Below, in pieces: positions 8,144 to 15,473 of a DNA stretch of 64,000 bases. The DNA comes from Muribaculaceae bacterium (GTDB lineage: Bacteria; Bacteroidota; Bacteroidia; Bacteroidales; Muribaculaceae). A program made the translations under genes and the position numbers. The notes beneath the pieces are model-generated. The model saw nothing but the letters and a program-made list of their open reading frames with translations, did no database searches and had not been told where the DNA came from. The number at the start of each line of letters is the position of its first letter. The first letter of the stretch is position 1. The stretch lies in assembly GCA_017427945.1 (NCBI GenBank), contig JAFRRT010000039.1, positions 1 through 64,000 on the forward strand, read 5' to 3'.

Positions 8144-9478
8144 TTAATATCTCTTTTCGATGCTGGCACCCACGAAGTAGTGCAGCAGAATCTGCTTGTA
8201 GTCGTAACCCTTGGCGCCCATTACAGCGGCACCGATTTGGCAGAGGCCTACGCCATGGCCCCACCCTGCCCCACGCAGCACAAACTTGGCGGGATAGCCA
8301 TCCTCGCCCAGATCATGCTTCTCGACAACGAAAGCCGAGCTATACAGGCATGAAGGTGACAGGGCGTAACGTATGGTGAGTTCCTTGCCGATGATGCGTT
8401 CACACTTCTCGCCCACGATGCGCAGGCGATACAGGCGGCCGCTGGTGCCACGAGCCACAGGCTGCAGGTCGCGGATGCGGCCATAATCGATGCCCGTGCG
8501 CTGCTTAACGAGTTCAGCGATTTCGTCTTGGGAATACTCCACCTTCCAGCGGTAGAAATCCTTGGTCTCCTGGTCATAATCGTTCAGCACCTGTGAGAGG
8601 ATTTCTGGGTCGCGGGTGTTACAGAAAGCATCGGGACTTGACAGAATCCACTCGACAGCATTGTCCTCACGGGTGAGGTTGGGGAAATCCTCTTCGTTCT
8701 CACCGTCGCGACGCGCCTCCAGATAGTCATGGTGATGCGGTTCCCAGCAGTTTTCAAACTCCTCCATCACGCCACCGCACGACTTGGAGAAACGGGCGTC
8801 GCACAACGCACCGCCGTGCATCAGCACCTGGCCCCACGTAGCGCGGATGGCCTGCTCCACCTTTTCGGTCGAAGCGCGGGTGATGCCCTGATAACGCTGG
8901 CAGTGGTCATCGGCACACACGTCGAAGTTCACGTGATCGTCACGGTCCCACCACTTGACCTGTTCCTCGGGAGTGTCCATCATCTCGCCGGGAGCATCGG
9001 GGTTGCGGTCAACGGGTTTGACGGTCTCCTCGGTATGTATCTGCGCCAGCAACCAGCTGCGGGAAATAACGGCATGAGCCTTGAGCAGTTCAAGCGAGGC
9101 ATGGGCACTCATCTCGCTCGAGATGACGCTCAGCAGGTAGTCCTCGACACTCAATACGTTGACGGGCGTCAGTTTGCCGTCCTCAACAATGAGGTGCAAC
9201 GCCCCCTTAAAGGTCTGGTCCTCCTGACGTTTCCAGTGGAAGCTCACACCGATGGTTACCGCCTTGAGCGTAAACGAGGCTTTCTCGGCATCGACAGGCT
9301 CGAACAGCAGTTCGCTGTAGCGGTTGCCGTTCCACTCTACCTGTCCGTCGGCGCACAGCGCCTTTTGGTCACCATTGCACACGATGCCATTCACGCGGTA
9401 GTCGCCATTGAGCACAAACTCAATCTCGGGCTCATTCATGATGCCCACCCGCACTTGCGGTATCTGTTTCTCGTCCAT
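8144..9478 (-). CDS. SpoIID/LytB-domain protein
   Basis: The 444-residue protein contains the SpoIID core: VLSVEDYLLSVISSEM, then LKAHAVISRSWLLAQ, and the C-terminal GAGWGHGVGLCQIGA motif, with a large insertion between them. Sporulation SpoIID is a lytic transglycosylase acting on peptide-free glycan strands; Bacteroidota homologues sit in peptidoglycan salvage loci. The start is fixed: an in-frame stop lies three codons upstream. The N-terminus MDEKQIPQVRV shows no signal peptide, which is odd for an enzyme whose substrate should be periplasmic. It may act on imported glycan fragments in the cytoplasm or use another export route. Confidence 0.87.
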   Translation of the reverse strand: MDEKQIPQVRVGIMNEPEIEFVLNGDYRVNGIVCNGDQKALCADGQVEWNGNRYSELLFEPVDAEKASFTLKAVTIGVSFHWKRQEDQTFKGALHLIVEDGKLTPVNVLSVEDYLLSVISSEMSAHASLELLKAHAVISRSWLLAQIHTEETVKPVDRNPDAPGEMMDTPEEQVKWWDRDDHVNFDVCADDHCQRYQGITRASTEKVEQAIRATWGQVLMHGGALCDARFSKSCGGVMEEFENCWEPHHHDYLEARRDGENEEDFPNLTREDNAVEWILSSPDAFCNTRDPEILSQVLNDYDQETKDFYRWKVEYSQDEIAELVKQRTGIDYGRIRDLQPVARGTSGRLYRLRIVGEKCERIIGKELTIRYALSPSCLYSSAFVVEKHDLGEDGYPAKFVLRGAGWGHGVGLCQIGAAVMGAKGYDYKQILLHYFVGASIEKRY

Positions 9479-9556
9479 AATATTTTAGTTTCTTGTTTTT
9501 AATCCCTGGATTCTTGTTGTTTTTGCCATCAAAGGAACCGTCCCCTTTTCCCTACT

Positions 9557-10516
9557 TTAAATCGGTTGTATATCTTCCCAATGATGGGTGTAGCCGTTGA
9601 TGACGGGGGAAAGGTCCTTGCGCGTCATGCACAATTCGTCAAAAATCGCTTGCACCTGGGGTGCCGTCAGCGACTCAAAGTCCTTGCGCTCGGGGACAGC
9701 CCACAGGCCGCCCATGTCAACCGAAGCAGGACTCACCATCAGGCGCCCCTCGCCTTCGCCGTAACAGGCGGGACGATGCTTGCGCCGCGGGAAGATGACC
9801 AAACGCCAAACTCGGTCGATCGTATCCCACCAGCACAGCACGTTGACCATGGGTTCGTCGGCACCGACAGGTACCGGCAACAAATCCAACAGGCGCAAGG
9901 CAAAACGCTCGGCAGCACGCTGGGTTGAAGTTTCAATAGTAAACAAATTGCGCCCCAGCATATCGATAAAGCCAATGAACCCCTCATCGCCGTCGGCCAT
10001 CAATTGAGTGGTGGCATGTGCTATCTCGCCGCACAAGGGCATAGAGCCTTTGCACCCTGCTTGGAAGTGGGCATGGTCGGGTGCCGAAGCACCGCATTGC
10101 GGTCCGTTGTAGAAGATGACAAAGTCGGGCAAATCCTTGGCAATCTGCAACATATCTCCTACTCTGCCCGCCAACAGTTGCGGCACATGATTCAGATCGG
10201 CGATTGTCAAGTGGCGGTCAAAGATAGGATAAGGATTCACCTGGATTTTGTAATGGTCTCCCCACAAGATGGCCTTTTGCTTGGCAGGCTGGTTCTCGGA
10301 GCACAAGAAGCATTGACGCTTTGCCAGCGAACGCTTGTCGATGGCAGCAGCCGTCGAGCGGCGTCGCTCAGGATTGAACTGCAAGACGATGTTGGACTCG
10401 CCCAGCGACAGCGTGCGCGTGGCAATACCGGCAAGCGCGCCGTAGTTGCGCCCCGCCAGTTCCCAATCACGCAGCTGCTTGGTGATGAGTCTATCTATCG
10501 CCTTGCTGTAATCCAT
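9557..10516 (-). CDS. DUF4922 protein, HIT-like nucleotide phosphorylase fold
   Basis: The 319-residue protein fits the DUF4922 family. It carries features of the HIT/GalT-like superfamily: FLCSEN (possible metal or structural Cys), IQVNPYPIFDRHLTI, and the histidine motif DHAHFQAG that corresponds to the HxHxQ active site of Ap4A phosphorylases and GDP-hexose phosphorylases. A nucleotidyl transfer or phosphorylase reaction is therefore likely, but the substrate is unknown. Its position inside the peptidoglycan operon suggests a nucleotide-sugar or amino-sugar role (inference). No signal peptide; cytoplasmic. Confidence 0.75.
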   Translation of the reverse strand: MDYSKAIDRLITKQLRDWELAGRNYGALAGIATRTLSLGESNIVLQFNPERRRSTAAAIDKRSLAKRQCFLCSENQPAKQKAILWGDHYKIQVNPYPIFDRHLTIADLNHVPQLLAGRVGDMLQIAKDLPDFVIFYNGPQCGASAPDHAHFQAGCKGSMPLCGEIAHATTQLMADGDEGFIGFIDMLGRNLFTIETSTQRAAERFALRLLDLLPVPVGADEPMVNVLCWWDTIDRVWRLVIFPRRKHRPACYGEGEGRLMVSPASVDMGGLWAVPERKDFESLTAPQVQAIFDELCMTRKDLSPVINGYTHHWEDIQPI

Positions 10517-10532
10517 AATATTGCACCCTTCC

Positions 10533-10596
10533 CCACGCTAAGTCGCTAAGATTAATTCTAAATTGCAATAAAAAAACTTTGCGTCTTAGCGTGAGG
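10533..10596. repeat. Interspersed CTTAGCG-type repeat, copy 1 (complete)
   Basis: Imperfect inverted ends (CACGCTAAGTCGC on the left, GCGTCTTAGCGTG on the right) enclose an AT-rich centre. The element fills most of the gap between the GT2 and DUF4922 genes. Related half-copies occur at 44928-44958 and 52698-52730. Confidence 0.7.
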
Positions 10597-10608
10597 TTGT
10601 AGTCTCAG

Positions 10609-12096
10609 TTACTGTTTCTTGTTCAGGGCGATGCGCGCCTGGAGTTCCCAAGTGCGGATGCGGTCCTTATAGAGGTTATTGCGGTTCATCTTCTCGACGT
10701 CGAGCGATGCATCGCTGTTGTCGTCCCAACGACGGCACAGATAGACGGGGTCATACACGCGGCCAATCTGGTAATAGCGTGAGATGTTCAGACCCAGTGC
10801 ATAGTCCTCACCATAGCTGGTGTTAGGAATCTTCACTTCACGCAGCACGGGAGTATAGAATGCACGAGGTGCGCCCAGGCCGTTGATGCGCAGAGCATTG
10901 TTGCGGCCGTTGCTGGGTGACCACTCCCTGTGGTCGATGATGCCGGGAGGAATGGGATTGAGGTGGATGTCAGTCATCTGATAGGTGCCCACCACCATTG
11001 CTACATTCTGCTCATAGAAGGCGTTAACCATCGTCTGCAGCGTGTGTTCGTCTTTATACATGTCGTCGCTGTCGAGCTGCACGATGAACTTACCTACATT
11101 CTGACGATGGGCAGCCAGGTTCCAGTAGCCACCGATGCCCATATCATAATAGTCGGCGATGATGTGAATCAGTCGCGGATCTTTGTACTCGGCAATGGCC
11201 TCACGGGTGCCGTCGGTGGAGAAGTTGTCCACTACCATCAGGTTGAACTTGAAGTCGCACTCCTGTTTAAGGACTGAATCGATGGCGTCGCGGATGGTGC
11301 GAATGCGGTTGCGCACGGGAATCATCACCGTTGCCTCGACCTCAAAGTCGCCCTGATTGAACTCGATATGGCGGAAGTTGGGCACTTGCTCGCCATTCTC
11401 TTCACGCGTGGGAGACAGATAGCCGCCCACCTCCTGGAGGTGCTCGGTACATGCTTTTTCCATCTCGATCTGGCGGCCGCGGTTGCGCGGATCAACATAG
11501 TCGAAAATCTTCTCACCGCTCTTGCGGGTGTCCAGTTCCACATCGCTGTAGAGGAACTCGTTGATGTGGGTGATGGCAGCGAACTGCGACAACTTGAGGC
11601 GCAGGTCATATAGACCGGCAAACTCATAGTTGGCCTTCATCGCTTCCACAGCCTTCTTGAAGCACTTGCTGCAGAAGAACAGCACCGAACCAAAGTCGAA
11701 GTCATCCCTGAGGCTACCCATCTGGTAGTCGATAACGGGAGCCTTGTCGGCGCCCTTTTCGGTCACGTTGTAATGGTCGGCATAGAGCATACCCGACTGG
11801 GTATCGTCACCCAACTTGGCGAAACGTTCCAACGAGAAGGGACCCATCTTCAAGGTGTCATACTTGGTGTAGAGCAGCACATAGTCGGCATCGGCATGTG
11901 CAGCAATTTCGCGCATAGTGGCGCTTGAGAAAAGCACATTGACGGGCAGCATTTCGCAGCCCTCGACAGGTGCGGGTTTATCCACTGTGGCGAGCAGATA
12001 AATTTTGTTCACCAGTTCCTCGTTCTTGAGGTGCTCGATGGTTTGTGCAGCCTGTTTTTCACTGACAAACGGAATAAAGCAATTAATTCTTCCCAT
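10609..12096 (-). CDS. Family 2 glycosyltransferase
   Basis: The 495-residue protein is a GT-A fold family 2 glycosyltransferase. The second half has the clear GT2 core: VEATVMIPVRNR, VVDNFSTDGT (nucleotide-binding Asp), and QLDSDDMY (metal-binding DxD equivalent). The first half looks like a divergent or duplicated GT-A segment (ADYVLLYTKYDTLKMG). No signal peptide or membrane segment is evident. The acceptor is unknown. It lies 43 nt after the amidase gene in the peptidoglycan cluster, so a link to cell wall or glycan handling is possible, but it could equally serve surface polysaccharide. Confidence 0.82.
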   Translation of the reverse strand: MGRINCFIPFVSEKQAAQTIEHLKNEELVNKIYLLATVDKPAPVEGCEMLPVNVLFSSATMREIAAHADADYVLLYTKYDTLKMGPFSLERFAKLGDDTQSGMLYADHYNVTEKGADKAPVIDYQMGSLRDDFDFGSVLFFCSKCFKKAVEAMKANYEFAGLYDLRLKLSQFAAITHINEFLYSDVELDTRKSGEKIFDYVDPRNRGRQIEMEKACTEHLQEVGGYLSPTREENGEQVPNFRHIEFNQGDFEVEATVMIPVRNRIRTIRDAIDSVLKQECDFKFNLMVVDNFSTDGTREAIAEYKDPRLIHIIADYYDMGIGGYWNLAAHRQNVGKFIVQLDSDDMYKDEHTLQTMVNAFYEQNVAMVVGTYQMTDIHLNPIPPGIIDHREWSPSNGRNNALRINGLGAPRAFYTPVLREVKIPNTSYGEDYALGLNISRYYQIGRVYDPVYLCRRWDDNSDASLDVEKMNRNNLYKDRIRTWELQARIALNKKQ

Positions 12097-12139
12097 GATT
12101 CTTTCTTTTTTATTATTTGTAATTGAATGTTTTGTCTAA

Positions 12140-15100
12140 TTAGTGGGTGAGATATTCCATGATGCGGGTCATCAGGCTGGTGCGCTCCTGGGCGGTGGTC
12201 ACCGTCTCGAGGGGGAAGCCCACGACCACTGTGCGATAGCCGCCGCGGTCGCTGGCAATGGCTGCGGGCAGACCGTTCTCGCCGTAACGCATCCAGGTGA
12301 AGCCACGGTCATCGCTGGCACGAATGGCGTCGGGCGACTCAACAGCATAAGTCTTGTCGTTGAGTTTGCTTGTGAAGTTCCATGCACCGGGCGACGACAA
12401 GTGGTTGGCAGGGCTGTCTACGGCATTGACGGTGCCGTCGAGTGACGCGCGGCCGTGCAGGCCCTCAAAGCCGAGCACTTCCTTGACGAAGGTCTTGCCT
12501 GCCTCGTCATTATTAGCGGCCGCATTGTCCCACAGGTCGCTGCCCACATAGGCACCGCTAAGCAGCACACTGCCACCTGCAGCGGTAAACTGCCGCAGGA
12601 CATTCTGCAAGCCCAAAGTATAGATTTTGAAACGAGTAGGCATCAGCCCACTACCGGTTTTAATCTCCTTTTGCTTACCCAGGATGATATCCATCAGTTT
12701 GTAATCACCAGTGAAGTAATTGTTCTCCAATGCCTGCTGACTGCACGACACGAATGAGTAGCCGGCATTCATCAGCGCCTCGCCATGAATGGCAGGATAG
12801 TCAAAGGTGTTACCTGCCACGTTCATCGTCTCGTGGTCGCTGCGGCTGCTGCCGAAGCCTGGCGCATCATCATCCTTCCACTCGATGTCACGGCGGAACT
12901 CATACTGAGATCCCAGGTAGTTGATTTGCTGGATATAAGGCACACCGTGGTCCTTGTCATCGTCAAAGCCGGCACGGTCAGGACCATCAAACCAGTCGGG
13001 AGCACTCACACGAGTGAAACCATTCACTATCAACACGTCGCCCTGGCTGCCTGCTGCCTCACCCAGACTCAATGTCTCGCTGGGGAAGCTGCGGCCACCG
13101 TCGTTCACGGCGATGATACGGTAAGAGTGTATCTTATTGTCGTTGATGCGAACACTGTATTGCGGGCCACGCGTGGTCGCAATCTCCTTGAAAGCGCCAT
13201 CGAGCCCAACACGTTCGCACACGATGTAGCTCGTGGCATCGGCATTGTCGCTCAGGTCGTCGTGGGTAGGATTCCACATGAGCAGGTAGTGGTGCTTGTC
13301 AGACTTGCTGATGGCAAAGCCGTTGACAGGCAACGGCTGAACCACATAGCTGCGGTGGTCACGCTGCGCGATGAACTTCAACATACCTTTATATATAGCA
13401 CGGCTCACATCGAAGCGGAACATCGGGTCAAGACCGTATTTCATATCGGCGAAGTTCTGGTGCGAGAGCAGCTCCATCAAGACGGCAGGCACCTCGGGCA
13501 CGCGGGCCTCATAGTAGCTCTTGTCCCACATGCCGCGACGCGTCCAGTTGGGTTCCCACTTGGCGCGGATGTCCTTGACAATCTCGGTTGAAAGCAGGTT
13601 ACAGTAGCGGCGCGACAACTCACGCGGTGTGCCGTTAGCATACTTGCCGAACTGCTTGCCGTTAGCACGGGTGCAATAGATGAGCAGGGTGCCCACAATC
13701 TCGTCGTCGGGCGTGGAGCCGGCATCGGTGTGCAGGCAGAACGAGAGGTCCACCGGCACCTTCAAGCCGCCACGGTTGGGCAGCACGTCACTGCCACCAG
13801 CGAGGTAGTTCACCCACTCGCCACGACTGCGGTAGTCATCGGTATAATCGTTGATGCCATGAGAAGTGGAATATACAGTGTCGGGGAAACCGGCCCACTG
13901 CAAGTAGTAGCGCGAACCCAGATGGAACCAGGGATGCTCACCGCTACCAACATAGCTGTATTCCACGCCTTCCTTGCCCAGGTATTTCTCGTTTTCCTGC
14001 TCGGCGGCGATAAGCTGGTTCTCCTCGGTGGGCAAAGCCACGCGACGAACGATGTTGCCCTTGCCGCCACCTACCTTGATGGCGTCGGCTGTGATTACAG
14101 CATTCTTGTCCTCGCTCAGGTTGGAAACCTCTACAACAGCCTTGTTCATACCCTTGGCAAGAGGGAAGGTTCCCAAATATACCCATACACCGCCAGCCAT
14201 CGTCTGGTCAACGCGGAAAGTGCGAGTACCGCTCAAGCTGTTGACTGTATAGGTCACGTCACGCGCACTGTTGGGCAGCGACTTATAGGAAATGTAAACG
14301 GCAAACTCACCGGCCTCGGGCATATCAACGTCCCACGAAGCGGTCGAAAGTTTCTTTTTGTCCTTCTCGGCATTGACCATGCGGTAAGTGCCCTCGGTGA
14401 AGGGGTTTTCAAAGTCTTTGTATTGAGGGCGCAGATAGGCAAATCCGCCTTCGGTACCTGCCTGCCACTTTTGCTTGCCATTGTGCTCAGTGTAACCTTG
14501 CTGTGCCTCGCCGCCGTCGTTATCGACCACAGCGCCGAAATTGTGGGTGTCGCGTTCACGAGCGTTCCACACATAGGCTCCCGCATTCTCCAGCATGGGG
14601 ATGAGGAAAGGCAACACATAACTGTGGGTGTACATGTCCTCGACAGTCTGCATCAGGCGGGCACGCTGCCACTCCCAGCGGTTGAGCTTAGGCTCGAAAT
14701 ACCAGCCGTGGCTGGGCCACATCGCCACGATGTTGCCGTCCAAGCCGTGTTTGTAATGACGGCTGGCATCCATCTCGCTGATGAAAGCCTTGTGACTGCG
14801 CTTGTAGGCGGGTTCAAAGTCAGAGAAGTACTTCTCGATATCGTTGCCGGCAATCGTGATGAGCACGGGGCTGTCGCCGTATTCGTCAACACCCAGCGCC
14901 TCGCGAATCTCGCTACGCATTGTCGAGACATCGGCCTCGGTGAACGGTACATCACCGAAATTTTCACTCACGTCCACCTTAACAGTGTCGTTTTCTACCA
15001 TCAGGGAACGAACCTTGAGGTTGCCAACGCCCATGTGTTCGGGCAGTTTGCTTGCCACAACACGCTGAACGGCGTCCTGTTGCTCCTGGGTAAATTCCTG

Positions 15101-15169
15101 CGCCTGTGCCGGACATACCACCGCCACACAAGCTGCAAGACTCATCAATACTTGACTTAATTTCTTCAT
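12140..15169 (-). CDS. Secreted multi-domain N-acetylmuramoyl-L-alanine amidase-like protein (golvesin/FnIII modules)
   Basis: The 1009-residue protein has a signal peptide (MKKLSQVLMSLAACVAVVCP). In order it shows a unique N-terminal region; a golvesin C-terminal-like beta module (around 260-380, with VYISYKSLPNSA and GGVWVYLGTF); an Amidase_3-like region with FCLHTDAGS and AVLMELLSHQNF, matching the zinc His and catalytic Glu motifs; a fibronectin III-like segment; and a C-terminal domain of glutamine amidotransferase-like appearance. Database labels for such proteins are often 'xanthan lyase'; the visible motifs and operon argue for peptidoglycan amidase instead. It is first in the ten-gene operon. 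The Met at 15169, not the ATG at 15208, begins the signal peptide and lies downstream of the promoter. Confidence 0.8.
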   Translation of the reverse strand: MKKLSQVLMSLAACVAVVCPAQAQEFTQEQQDAVQRVVASKLPEHMGVGNLKVRSLMVENDTVKVDVSENFGDVPFTEADVSTMRSEIREALGVDEYGDSPVLITIAGNDIEKYFSDFEPAYKRSHKAFISEMDASRHYKHGLDGNIVAMWPSHGWYFEPKLNRWEWQRARLMQTVEDMYTHSYVLPFLIPMLENAGAYVWNARERDTHNFGAVVDNDGGEAQQGYTEHNGKQKWQAGTEGGFAYLRPQYKDFENPFTEGTYRMVNAEKDKKKLSTASWDVDMPEAGEFAVYISYKSLPNSARDVTYTVNSLSGTRTFRVDQTMAGGVWVYLGTFPLAKGMNKAVVEVSNLSEDKNAVITADAIKVGGGKGNIVRRVALPTEENQLIAAEQENEKYLGKEGVEYSYVGSGEHPWFHLGSRYYLQWAGFPDTVYSTSHGINDYTDDYRSRGEWVNYLAGGSDVLPNRGGLKVPVDLSFCLHTDAGSTPDDEIVGTLLIYCTRANGKQFGKYANGTPRELSRRYCNLLSTEIVKDIRAKWEPNWTRRGMWDKSYYEARVPEVPAVLMELLSHQNFADMKYGLDPMFRFDVSRAIYKGMLKFIAQRDHRSYVVQPLPVNGFAISKSDKHHYLLMWNPTHDDLSDNADATSYIVCERVGLDGAFKEIATTRGPQYSVRINDNKIHSYRIIAVNDGGRSFPSETLSLGEAAGSQGDVLIVNGFTRVSAPDWFDGPDRAGFDDDKDHGVPYIQQINYLGSQYEFRRDIEWKDDDAPGFGSSRSDHETMNVAGNTFDYPAIHGEALMNAGYSFVSCSQQALENNYFTGDYKLMDIILGKQKEIKTGSGLMPTRFKIYTLGLQNVLRQFTAAGGSVLLSGAYVGSDLWDNAAANNDEAGKTFVKEVLGFEGLHGRASLDGTVNAVDSPANHLSSPGAWNFTSKLNDKTYAVESPDAIRASDDRGFTWMRYGENGLPAAIASDRGGYRTVVVGFPLETVTTAQERTSLMTRIMEYLTH

Positions 15170-15205
15170 ATTCTCATTTGTTTTTTGCTCAAGAATGTTA
15201 TGCAA

Positions 15206-15237
15206 CAAAATTACTATCTCGGTACGAAAATCACAAA
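15206..15237 (-). promoter_or_regulatory. Promoter of the peptidoglycan salvage operon
   Basis: On the minus strand TTTG (15237-15234) and TAATTTTG (15213-15206) are 20 nt apart. Transcription would start near 15199 and give a leader of about 30 nt. No comparable promoter was found between the downstream genes, supporting one transcript to about 1860. Confidence 0.72.
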
Positions 15238-15410
15238 CGAATCCCGCCCAAATGGCCGTTTTTCAACATTATTTATACTTTAACTACATTTTTTAAGAAT
15301 AATTTCAGTCAAATAAGCCACTCGAAGACCATCAAGCAAAGGTCAATTCAAGCAATCGGCGGGTGCAAGCCGTAAAAATACTGAAATATCATTTTCTTAA
15401 AGAACAGAGA

Positions 15411-15439
15411 TAGAATTCCAAGAATTCTATGTATATTTG
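15411..15439 (+). promoter_or_regulatory. dsbD -7 box with adjacent palindromic operator
   Basis: The perfect inverted repeat TAGAATTC-CAA-GAATTCTA (15411-15429) sits immediately upstream of a -7 box TATATTTG (15432-15439). It occupies the place of the -33 element, for which no TTTG is seen. This is what an activator- or repressor-controlled promoter would look like. The rest of the 15170-15473 gap is AT-rich and holds no gene. Confidence 0.55.
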
Positions 15440-15473
15440 TCGGCGAATATAGACACTAATAACTTTCTACAGC

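Noticed and set aside
13730-15160. A 476-codon plus-strand frame within the amidase gene
   Set aside because: It is antisense to conserved amidase motifs and its translation has no recognisable features.
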